A DNA stretch of 34,892 bases, taken from assembly GCA_002751075.1 (NCBI GenBank), contig NAOQ01000019.1, positions 167,652-202,543 of the forward strand. The letters are read 5' to 3'. The translations under genes and the position numbers were made by a program. Of the stretch, positions 24,248-34,299 are shown in pieces (the first letter of the stretch is position 1; every line of letters begins with the position of its first letter). This stretch comes from Ichthyophonus hoferi (Eukaryota; Opisthokonta; Ichthyosporea; Ichthyophonida; Ichthyophonidae). Below the pieces are notes generated by a model that was given only the letters and a program-made list of their open reading frames with translations, searched no databases and was not told the DNA's origin.

Positions 24248-24720
24248 AAATATTATTTGTTTAACTCACGAGTAGAGCGAAGCTGCAATACATTTTGAAA
24301 ATGAAAAACACAGTTTATTTAAATGCTATAAACCTTTAATTTAAATATTTTTATTTCTACTTTAGACAAACAATATAAATTAAATATTATTAATTTTATA
24401 ATATTTTGTTATTTTAGACAATTTTAATTGAAATATTTCTCTTTAAAAAATCATATTAAATATGCGCTGGTATAATGAAATCACCGAATAACCTATGAAA
24501 TAAATCTGCTCTCCTCTATTTGACTGTCCCGAACCTTAGTTGTCCGGGAGAAGTTTTAATATTATGCTGGCATATTTTCTAATTTTTTGTATTAATTTAC
24601 AGTAATTTCTATTATTATTTTTATATTCAAGCATATTATATATTAAACATGGCTTTATGTAACAAAAATATTGCATAATAACCATTTTTTCTATCTGCCT
24701 TACTTTTTATTTTTGCTTAC

Positions 24721-24882
24721 ACTCCTCTCAAGCTTCCGAACCGGTTTAATCGTCAGTGGAATATAACGGTCGTACATGTCAGAGGCGGGAAAAAACGGAC
24801 GGCCCAACGGTTTCTGTGCTTGTTGTTGGCAAAACACTTGACAAAAAGACGTTGATTTGAGGGATCCGAAGTTCACCAACAT
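24721..24882 (-). CDS. Possible first exon of an unrecognised gene
   Basis: ATG at 24882 opens 54 codons that end at a canonical donor, GTAAGC, in phase 0. Base composition is clearly richer in G and C than the flanks. The product begins MLVNFGSLKSTSF and includes GRPFFPASDMYDRYIPLTI. I do not recognise it and cannot find its next exon with confidence. If unspliced, the frame ends six codons later at TAA, giving a 60-residue protein. It lies upstream of NF-YA on the same strand. Confidence 0.3.
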
Positions 24883-25051
24883 ATTATATGCTTTTTTAGT
24901 AATAAACTTAATTAAAAGACAAAAAAAAACAGATATATCGCAAAAATTGGATCTGTTTATACTGCTTTGAGACTACGGTTGACATTTTGCAAACAATACC
25001 TCATCCCAAAGCTGTTCAGTTTGCGCAAAATAATCTGACTGAAGATCAATT

Positions 25052-25260
25052 TTAAAAGGGACGTTGAATCACTTCGCCTGCTATGGCAGTGATTATGACA
25101 TAGCCATATTGTATTGAGGCTAAATCTGTTATCGGATTAACACCCTTCTTTGGGGACACCCCTCTGTCATATAGAAGCAACCGTAGCCAAGACTACAACG
25201 TTCATCCTTTAGCTTACCTAGGGATCATAACTGAAAAAGTTCCGTGTATGAAGACATTCA
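25052..25260 (-). CDS. Possible 3' exons of an unrecognised gene
   Basis: Two exon-like stretches join cleanly on the minus strand: about 25260-25218 ends at a GTAAGC donor, and 25163-25052 follows an acceptor TATGACAG and ends in TAA. The 54-base intron is typical of fungi. The product contains VFIHGTFSVMIPRG and then VNPITDLASIQYGYVIITAI. I do not recognise it. It may belong with the open stretch at 25894-26178. The plus strand is also open over part of this region, which lowers confidence. Confidence 0.3.
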
Positions 25261-25893
25261 AAATTATTTTAAAATAATAAATAATATCTATCTTAAGAGA
25301 TATATTGGATGGGTAAAGACAGGGTATTTTTTTTCATTGAGAAGGCAATCCAATAAAATAAAGTGAAAATGGGAGTTCTTAAAAATCCCTAAGCAGCTGA
25401 TTTGCCCACTGAGTTGTGCATTATATTAAGCTTGAGAACGTGAAAAATTGTGTCCAAAATTTGTAGAAAAATTTATTTATTGGTTTGTTTAGTTGTTTAA
25501 TATACCTTTTATATATGTAAAATAGATACACCCCTCAGTAATTGATGACGATTGCCATTACTTTTGACTCTCTCTATTTGAACTTATTTCAATGTATTGA
25601 AAAAAATTAGGATAGATGAACAATCCGAAAATGTCTATAAACAGTTTCCGTTTAGTTTGTGTAAACGGTAATCGTGGTTACGATTCTTATCCAATGTTTC
25701 TAATTGGACAATAATGTATTATGCAGACTAACTGGTTGTTTGCTCAGATTGTAAATTATGGTACTGACGTACGACATGGTAGATCTCTCTCTGAGAAAAA
25801 CGGGAGAAAACCCAATATGAATTGTCTTTCTCAATCATAGAATTCTTTAATCTGCCCAATGCCAATTGCAACAAAAAGAACTTGGATTTTTTT

Positions 25894-26178
25894 CTATGTA
25901 ATATCGAGATACCAATCTGACTTCCTGCTATCGGCCTGCCAGTGATAACTGAAGATTAGGTCTTTATCGAAGTATTGCATCTCTTCTATCTCTGGATTGG
26001 TTACTATATTTGTGTAGTTGATAAACGTATTTTCGTCGGAGGTTAGATGAGTGCATATCCTCTTAATTTTTTTGGAAGGGTCAATGGAAAAAAATGCTTT
26101 GTCTAGATTAGCGTATCTGGTTTGCTCTTGAATATGGCTCGCTCCGAATGAATATGTAAGTATTATGCTTTGCTCCTC
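25894..26178 (-). pseudogene. Unrecognised open stretch, copy 1 of a related pair
   Basis: A 95-codon open frame in very AT-rich DNA contains LDKAFFSID, INYTNIVTNPE and FDKDLIFSYHW. No good ATG starts it. The adjoining 26108-26320 on the same strand is open in another frame. The sequence resembles the stretch at 27923-28190 on the same strand, which argues that both once coded. I do not recognise the family. It may be an exon of a living gene or a remnant. Confidence 0.35.
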
Positions 26179-26320
26179 TTAAGAATCTTAGAACATAATC
26201 AATTGGCTTAAGACGAGTAATAGTGAGGTAGTAATTTTGATGCTTTTTGACAAGGCGTGAACTGATCATTTGGTTCATTTGGATATTTCCTTCTCTAATT
26301 ATATACGTGTTTAGAACCAT

Positions 26321-27339
26321 AAAGAATTATAGCATAGCTAAATTTCTTCCGTACTTGCTACGATTGAAAAGCCAAGGATTTAAATTTTGAATAGTATAAC
26401 TTTCGATATATTAGATATGATATTATGCTTCTGTTTGATTCAGGTGCATACTCGTCACATATAGAGCAATGCACTAGTTTCATTCTATTTCTACTGATTA
26501 TAGTATTTCTAATTAAGTCATTAAGTTAATATACCTACTTATTAACCTGTTTATAAGTAGAAAGACATATCCTATAAGAATATATCTATAATATAATGGC
26601 TACTATATATATATTATATTGGGCTACTGAATAAGTAGTTACTCTAGCATCTTTTGGCCCCCTGGAATCATAGGAACCTGGGAAGTTGAGATCACATGAT
26701 ATAATTGATGTAATCAGGAATAATGGTGAGCAGCACGATTGCCTCTCATCGTGATTCTCTTATCAGAAATAATGCATTCGCAGGTAACAAAGCACTGGGA
26801 AGGGAAAGTCTTCTCATGTTAAATAATATATGCTAGGAATTGAATAAGAGTATAAATTATGAGGTTGAAAACTCTCAACACTGACGAATATATTTTGAAA
26901 TAGATATTAGTAAATCTAAAAATGGTGTTTAGCTGAAGAAAAATTGGTTAAGTAATTCACCTCGTTTAATTCTGAGAGAAATATATCTCTACTGGGCTAA
27001 AGGTAATAATTAAAGCCATTGGAGATTTTCAAGTCACAATGGAAATTAACTCTAGCTATTAAGTGGAATAACACTGAGATACGAAAAGCAGTTTTTAAAA
27101 GCGGTTAACTGTCTTCACATTGTGTCAGTAATAAATAAATTTATAATGTGCAAAAATATTTCAATATTAAGCTCAAGCACTCACTCTAAGAGATGCTAGT
27201 TAATTTTAGCAAACTAAAAAGTTGAAATATTCCAATAAAAATGATAGTAGCTTTAATAACTCAATTAAACCAACACCTTTCCCCGCCACTACTTGTGATT
27301 AGCATAGATTATCCCATACTGAGAATAAAAAAACTATGC
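26321..27339. other. AT-rich DNA without a recognisable gene
   Basis: Nothing firm is seen. A short plus-strand frame from an ATG near 26724 (MVSSTIASHRDSL and on) reaches a possible donor at about 26784, but has no partner exon and no recognisable domain. Confidence 0.5.
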
Positions 27340-27690
27340 TTAAAACCTTCTTTTTTTTGGCCATACAAGCACCCAGCTGTAGAATGAGGTGTTCAAGTAA
27401 GCATTTTCATATCCACATGTGTATCTATGCATAAGCCTATATAAAAATGTACATACGTAATGTAAATAACTTGCCTCAATTATTAAAACACTGCTTATTG
27501 GTTTTGTTGACCCATTTGACCTAGTGACACTCATCCTTATCCCATTATAGATAAAAGTTATATTGGATCTAGCATTCAAGGTTGCCAGTGACTCAATGTA
27601 CAGGGTTATAATACATGTATTGTTGTCAAGGAATCCATTCAGCTGACCAATAGGGTGCACAGATACAGATGTATTGTGTGCTTATTTACT
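27340..27690 (-). CDS. Unrecognised exon-like frame, extracellular-type composition
   Basis: An open frame of over 100 codons on the minus strand includes SVSVHPIGQLNGF, CIITLYIESLATLNARSN and ITFIYNGIRMSVTRSNGS. The alternating hydrophobic pattern suggests beta strands, and NIT and NGS are N-glycosylation sequons, so a secreted or surface domain is possible. The coding part probably stops near 27460, where composition decays. No domain is recognised. It could be a 3' exon of the sequence at 27923-28190. Confidence 0.3.
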
Positions 27691-27922
27691 CATTTTTCCT
27701 CAGTTTAAAAAATGTCCATGCATCTTACTATATCCAAATTACATCATCTATGTCAAAAGGTAATGCATTATATTGTATTATTTCACTATTTAGGCCTAAA
27801 TATGGTTAATAAGACATTCAATTTTATATAATCTTTCTGATGTGTTTTAAATTCTAGCTAACCCACCCACGCCCCCACCCTCCATATTTCCAAAAGCAAA
27901 TAATATTCAGAATTTCAGAATT

Positions 27923-28190
27923 TTAATGATTCAGAGCCCAATTTCCGCATATAAAATTATTGCAATATAGAACTGGTCTTCTCCACTCAGATAGTAGATA
28001 GAAGTTGGAAATCAGATCCTCATCTGAGGTCTTGGGTTCTCTTGTCACAGGATTATATGATACAGTGTGGTAGTTAATCATTGCTGTTTTGCTGAGGTCT
28101 AGATGTAGACAGAACTCTTAGTAAAATTAAAATCTACAGAAAGTGATGGTTTGTTCAAATCCCAATTTCTATCTGTTTCGGAATGTAAGT
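27923..28190 (-). pseudogene. Unrecognised open stretch, copy 2 of a related pair
   Basis: Protein-like sequence on the minus strand includes LNKPSLSVD, INYHTVSYNPV and SDEDLISNFY. It aligns by eye with the stretch at 25894-26178 (LDKAFFSID, INYTNIVTNPE, FDKDLIFSYH). The similarity is spread over more than one frame, so it is either decayed or split by an intron. Further protein-like pieces lie upstream on the same strand near 28250-28380 (PYGCNACIAG), 28660-28760 (KIYVEACSVQISNSDPF) and 28925-29025 (LYGEYVDAVVYDAVEV). Confidence 0.35.
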
Positions 28191-29029
28191 GTGCTACAAC
28201 CAGAAATTTAAATCAAAAATGAAAATCACATGAACTCCAAGAATTTTGATTGTAAGTCACATAATCTCAAACTCCGCAAGGTTTCAACGATTCTGGAGTG
28301 TGAAGAACAAGCAACTGGCATAAGGGCTAAAATTTTATCCCAGCAATGCATGCATTGCAACCGTAGGGTCTAGTTTCAACACATAAATAACCTAACAGGT
28401 AGGAGTGTTATCTTAGTAACTTTATTAGGCCAATTGTTATCAGTATACTCTTTTATGTATGATGACTTAAGCCATGAGTCAATTAGGAAAGAATCCTAGT
28501 ATATAGTACATACATATACTATTAGAAAAATCCAAAAAATATCAATAAACCAACTGATCAGATACTGGCGGATCAGAGTCTCAAAGTTGTCACTAAAATA
28601 ATCTAGACCAATCCAATTAACTATGTATGGGGAATTACAGAAGAATCAAGCATCAATACTAGGATACAGTCATTGAAATTGAACTTATATTCTGAAAGGG
28701 GTCTGAATTGCTGATTTGGACAGAACATGCCTCTACATAGATTTTAACTTTACTAATAAATCATGCAAATTAATAACGCCAAATAAAACTATAATTATTA
28801 CCTATAACACTCAAGTTCTTGATTCAGTGACAGAAAATATTCAGACTTTAGATAAAAACATGGTCTTCTGCTACAATCTATCATCTAATTAGAGAAACCC
28901 CTTTATAATCTGCAATAGGGTTATAAGCCGTTCTTGCGCACTTCCACTGCATCATACACAACAGCATCCACATATTCACCATATAGTTGTTTATTATAAG
29001 AATCCACTGATTGTACCCTTCAATTATAA

Positions 29030-29699
29030 AGAAGAATTTTTTCATAAGCAAAATAATCTATCATCCTAGTAAATAATAAATTTTTTATGCTAACATGTAC
29101 AGCTATTATATAATTCAATAAAAAATAATGTATAAATACTAGAGCAGAACTCGTGATTCTTTTAAGGCTTCAAGATAACCAAAGCTAGCGTTCAACACTT
29201 GCTTCTATACTGGATTGCTTATTATTTCAAGGCGAGATCGAATAATTAATTCCAATTCGAATCAATCGCGTACTAAAGTTTAGTTTTTTGTTATTGCGCC
29301 AATAACATAGTCGATAGCACGAGCTTATATAACTTGTAAAAGCAAAAGGTTGTATGCTTTAGGGATTAGACACGTAGTCATAATTTAACTAGAACTTTCT
29401 GATAATATTATTGTATATTATGTTAAAATATACAATTCATATTTTAATATATTAACCAGGTGAGTAATACTTATTGTTTTAACTCTGGCACAATGTATCA
29501 TTTTTGACAACTAATCCAATAGAAAGTGTGGTACTTAGATCCTTAGTTAACTAGTTTTAGTTCGGTTTGGAACTATGAAAATTGTGGGACAGAAAATTTG
29601 GTTTGACTTGTGGAATACCGTACAATGGTTCTGTCACATGATTAAGATTTAGTACTGATTGACAGTAAAATCCACAATACGTATATATTCAGAAAGGAG
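29030..29699. other. AT-rich DNA left of the copia fossil
   Basis: No gene is seen, and I could not find a 5' LTR or a primer-binding site for the element that follows. Confidence 0.5.
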
Positions 29700-31076
29700 T
29701 TATATGTTGAATGATGTATGGGAAAATACTCTCCCTTCAATACAAGCACCCATGAAGCTTGTGCCTCTACAAGTCATCAATCTTTTAGCAACTCACCCTC
29801 ATCCATGACCAACATTGAATTCACTAAAAATCAATGCTCAACCAAATTGGCCAAACCTGTACGGTGCAATGGCCTGGATAGAAATAACTACCAGTTTTGA
29901 GTACATACCAACTACTAAAAGGTCACTACATTATGTCAACCAAAGAGATCAAAACTGTATCCAATGCCCAAGAGGACCCCCCTGGCAGTATCACACTGAC
30001 CCACATATTACTCACACTACCACCAAATGTTCCCTCAACAAGAATGGGCCCAACTTTGGAAAGATATCTCCCTCATTAAGGAGCTTGACTGCCAGCACTC
30101 CTTAACCTACTAGTAATACACCATGCTCTATCATCACAACTGCACAAGCTGCCAAACCTGTGCAACATGAGTTCCACTCAGCTTTACCAGGAACACCACA
30201 TGTTCATCTGGAATTTTTTTACATTCTGAAGCCGTAGCACACCACCCACACATATCACTACCTTTCCAACCGCAGAGGACAATCCTACCAAGGATATCCA
30301 ACCATCAAACCACTTTCAGATCAGAAGTTTCCTAGTTGATAGTGGATGTTTCAACTAAACATGCAGGCACTGGGAAGCATTTTCTAACGCTGTACCTCTA
30401 GCACTCAACTTCCACCTTGCCAATGGGACCAGTATGCATGCCACTCACTATGGCACAATCACCTACCAGTCTCACATTTATGATACCACCAGAGACTTTA
30501 TTTTTTATAATGTTCTCTATGCCCCAGGTATCAAACATAACCTCTTCTCCATCACTGCCTTTCATGGTCAGGATTGTTCTATCTACTTCAATGGTAAGAT
30601 GTAACTAGCGCTTTCAGTTTATGAACTACTCCATGAAACGTCTTACCTCAGCTATCAAATTTTACAACATAGTAACTCTCAAGAAGATTGCTTTCTGTGA
30701 TGCCTGTGTAAAAAACAAGATTGTTGCAACCTTTTTTCCAATATGTTGAATACATTCAGCATGCCCTCTCCAATCCATCTACAGTGATGCAGTTGGCTCC
30801 CCTCATGTTTATGATAGTTTCTGTTGGTTCGCTTTATTCATTGATGATTTCACACAATACATTATCATGTATTGTATGAAACACAAGAATAAAGTAGCTG
30901 GCCTATTTCATTAATACATGGAGGCAGCTTATGCCAAACACTTTTTCCTAAGGATAGCCATTTTGTACACAAGTCAAGGTACAGAGACATACCCACTGTA
31001 TTCCTCAGCCAACTTGCTTCATGGGTAATAGAGCACTACACCACCCTACCTTATGTACCACAATCTGATAGGGTTT

Positions 31077-31197
31077 CTGTTGTAAACGAACGGCTTTGAC
31101 GTTTCTGTGGCTGCTGTTGTCTTAATATGTACTTGAGTCAAGTACATATTAAGACAACAGCAGCCATAGAGGTATCAAAGCCATTCGTTTACAACAG
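31077..31197. repeat. Fold-back palindrome in the copia integrase region
   Basis: Two 60-base arms (31077-31136 and 31138-31197) are complementary with only a few mismatches and a one-base centre. The left arm continues the integrase sequence. The right arm is its inverted copy, after which the sequence is unrelated. Confidence 0.9.
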
Positions 31198-31930
31198 GGT
31201 TATGGGCCCAGCACGCTTCCACTGTGCCCTGTTAGAAGTGTTGGTTGATTTGACATCACTAACTCAGTTGTAGTGGTGAAGATTTCCTGAGTCGTTACCT
31301 CTGATCTTTGGACCACGGTTTTGCTGGTGTCTGGGAGCGATACAAGGGCCAAGTTGTCTCTGGCCTTCGATATTGCTAAACGTCTTCGATATTGTGATGA
31401 TTTGATATGTTCCCGCACTCGATGTCTCCAGTTAACGAAAATGAGTGCCAAAGCGTGTGAGGAGTCGTCTTCCTTTAATGAGCTGTCCAGGGGAAAAATT
31501 GCTTTGTCCTCCCTAGGCTCTCTAAAGCTCCTAGACTGGATGTCGCCCAGTATAAAGCGTGTACAGGGTAAGGACTCGTAAAAAACTTATCTAAAGATTT
31601 GGTAGTGAGAGTGTCTTCAACAGACCCATCTCCAAAGCCACAACTTAATGTCTTCTTCTTTATTTTATACCTTGAAACACATCCCGGTGTGCATTCAATC
31701 TTCCTGATAATAAAAACAGTCCTCGACTCTAATTTGCGAAATCGATTTTTTGACTAGACCCGTAATTTAAGTGTAGATCTAAATGATCGTGAACCACCTT
31801 ATTTTGGACTAAAACTGATTAATTTGGTTATGCAATCTTTTGATTGGGCCCATAATTAAATAGAGATCTAAATGAGCAATAGCCACCATAATTTGGACTC
31901 AAAACTGAGTAATTTGGTTTGACAGCAAAT
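31198..31930. other. Unidentified insert between copia fragments
   Basis: This stretch separates the integrase fold-back from the reverse transcriptase part. It has higher G and C content than the flanks at 31200-31600, is open on both strands there, and contains an imperfect tandem duplication at 31746-31920. I recognise no copia domain in it. TGTTAGAAGT at 31230 matches the first ten bases of the solo LTR at 32800, but no matching end is seen. Confidence 0.5.
31746..31920 (+). repeat. Imperfect tandem duplication, about 85 bases per copy
   Basis: Copies at about 31746-31830 and 31837-31920 share AGATCTAAATGA, CACC and ATTTTGGACT-type cores and both end in TTAATTTGGTT or TAATTTGGTTT. They differ by scattered changes, so the duplication is not recent. 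Confidence 0.75.
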
Positions 31931-32794
31931 TCACTCTCCATGACTAAGAAGCTTGCCTTCTTAGCCACTCTGTTAATATGGACAGATAAATTGGATTATT
32001 TTAGACTGGAAGTTATGTGGAACTTCCATCTGCAGAAATTTTATATTTTTCAAGAATATATACATCCACAAGACTCTCCAATAGATATTCAACAATAACC
32101 CCTTTATACTTACCTCTTCTCTCTAGGATAATGACATCAATGACACCATCCCTATGAACACTCAATCTGAGGGAAAATATCTACCCTCAGAGAACATTGA
32201 GTTTCAGAGAGAGTATGCTTCTAACTTGGATAGTCCTTCTCCCCTGCTTATCTCACCATCAATCCCATGATTTTCCATTCCAGTCCCAGAACTCTCGAGA
32301 CCTGATGAGATAGAGGATCTAAATCAGCATATCTAGTCAGACAAGGATTTAGTCCACCAACAACATAAAGTGGCTAATTATATGGACAACACCAAACCCT
32401 GATACACGTCAGAGCCAACACAGTGGATCCCACATCAACAGCCTCCACCAATGCAAAATATTTATATTACTGAGAATTACAAGGATGCTATGCACGCCCA
32501 AGACAAGATATCTTGAATGACTGCAATGCATAATGAACTCGTTAAAATTAACAAGCTCCACACATGGATACTTGTACTAGGGGAGAAAACCCCAAATAAT
32601 GCAATCATTCTATGACATCTATGGGCATTCCATAGAAAAAGAGATCAAACTGGAGCAGTTACAAGGCATAAGGCCCATCTCTGTGTTCAAGGCAGTATGA
32701 AGACCAAAAACAAAGGTTTCTTCAATGTATCATCACCAGTGATCAGCTTTGTAACCCTAATAATATCCATTGCTATTATTATGGTTTGTTAATA

Positions 32795-32799
32795 TGAAC
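32795..32799 (+). repeat. Target-site duplication, left
   Basis: TGAAC directly precedes the solo LTR, and the same five bases follow it at 33215-33219. Five-base duplications are usual for copia integrases. Confidence 0.8.
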
Positions 32800-33214
32800 T
32801 GTTAGAAGTAGGGTTGTCAGATCACATACAAAATACACGCACATACAATTCCAACCGATATAAACTTATCCGAGATTCGGGTAACAAATCTAAATTCAAA
32901 TAACTGGTCGGGTAAATAGTCTACAGCATAGTATCATTAACTAAGGACATTTTATTAGTCGATAAATATAACACAAGCATTTGTTCAATGAGCTAATTGG
33001 ATAATGTGCTTATCTTTTAAGTCATTGAGGATAGGAAATTTAGTGGCTCTCGTTAATTGTCTTGTTATCGGTATCATTGATGGGCATGGCATGCTGGGGA
33101 ACCTATTGTATCAATGCATGTTGCGTAGATAAAAGGGAGGTCACACAAATAATAAAGGGAGGAGAATCATCACACTAATATTTTAAAACTTAAACGAAGC
33201 AATGACTTCTAATA
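32800..33214. mobile_element. Solo LTR inserted in the copia reverse transcriptase
   Basis: The 415-base segment begins TGTTAGAAGT and ends ACTTCTAATA. These are near-perfect inverted ends, with the final CA degraded to TA. It is flanked by the five-base duplication TGAAC, and RT sequence resumes on both sides. It carries a GATAAAA TATA-like motif and AATAAA near its right end. It was left by recombination between the two LTRs of a later insertion. Confidence 0.85.
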
Positions 33215-33219
33215 TGAAC
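33215..33219 (+). repeat. Target-site duplication, right
   Basis: TGAAC directly follows the solo LTR and copies the five bases at 32795-32799. Confidence 0.8.
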
Positions 33220-33286
33220 TAACCTAATTGGACATTAATTCTGTCTATTTGCATGCAGCAGAACTCACTGACCCATTATATATATA

Positions 33287-33357
33287 TCAACCGCAATCTA
33301 TGGAGGACTCAGAAAACCCCAAGTGGATTGTCAGAATCCTCCATAAATTGCGGTTGA
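33287..33357. repeat. Second fold-back in the copia RT region
   Basis: Arms 33287-33307 and 33337-33357 are 21 bases long with one mismatch, around a 29-base spacer. The junction marks where plus-strand RT sequence turns into an inverted RT copy. Confidence 0.85.
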
Positions 33358-33359
33358 TT

Positions 33360-34060
33360 AGAGTTACAAAGCTAGTCACTGGGTATGATATACTGAATCA
33401 GTCCTTGCATTTGGTCTTCATGTTGCCTCGGGTACAAAGATGTGCTTTATGTTGGGTGATAGCACAGGTTTGATTTTGTTTCCTATCACAGACTCATAAA
33501 CTGCATAGTATTGTGGTGTTTTTGAGGATTTTTTCCCATGGTACAGGGTCCATTTATGGAACTCATTAGTGATGGCTAGTTCAGTGTATATAGCAGTGAT
33601 TCAAGACATTTTGCTTTGAGCATGCATTGCCTCCTAGTAGTTCTTAGGATTTAAGAACTCAGTAATGGTGAATGTGGAGATGGAAGCCACTATGTTGGAC
33701 AAAACATGCACCAGTAGTTGGTGTTGACCATATTTACACCTACTGTGTGTCACTTGTGGGGCATAACAGCTGGTATGATGTACAGTGAAGTTTTCATCTG
33801 GTTTAGTGTGATTATTTAAACCTTCTCTCTTTTTGGGCCTTGAAAATTCAGGTATCAAAATAAATAATCTAGGGAATATTCATGTTTGGGGCGCACTTTC
33901 TCTGAAGCTGTATGTTTTCAGAGGATAAAGAGGTACCCCTAAGTTGTGTCCATAGTTATGAAGTCAAAATCATCAGTATTACTGTCAAGAGGAAACATTT
34001 TTGATAAGAAAGGATCAATGGTGATTATTCGGTTGTGAGGTTTGTGAGGGAATACCTCCA
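33360..34060 (-). mobile_element. Inverted copia reverse transcriptase fragment
   Basis: Read on the minus strand, this segment repeats the order seen on the plus strand at about 32120-32770. The shared landmarks are a block with EAMHAQ (DAMHAQ on the plus side) and a stretch around ATGAAGACCAAA followed by an AGCTTTGTAAC-type end. The two are diverged copies lying head to head. It is broken, like its partner. Confidence 0.75.
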
Positions 34061-34299
34061 CAAAGAATATTCAATTTTCAATACTTGCACAGTCAACTGG
34101 TCACCTACAATAACTTGGCCTTGAGGCATCATGCCGTTATAAATTTGGTACAATATGATACCACCTCCTTTCCAGGCCATAGGAGCCAAGGTGATTATTC
34201 ACAAGCCAGCCAAGTCCAAACTGGCACCTAAGAGCACTCAAGAGGGATTTCTTGGTCTTCATTCCAACTCTGTAACATATCAAGTTGAGACATACAATT

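Noticed and set aside
25110-25270. Plus-strand frame (SVIGLTPFFGDTPLSYRS) as a Ty3/gypsy integrase piece
   Set aside because: The likeness is limited to a few residues, and the minus strand gives a spliced frame with better signals.
31230-31240. A second LTR starting TGTTAGAAGT
   Set aside because: Only ten bases match the solo LTR; no matching end or target duplication was found.
31200-31581. Overlapping open frames on both strands as genes
   Set aside because: They lie in an insert within a broken retroelement, have no recognisable domain and no good start context.
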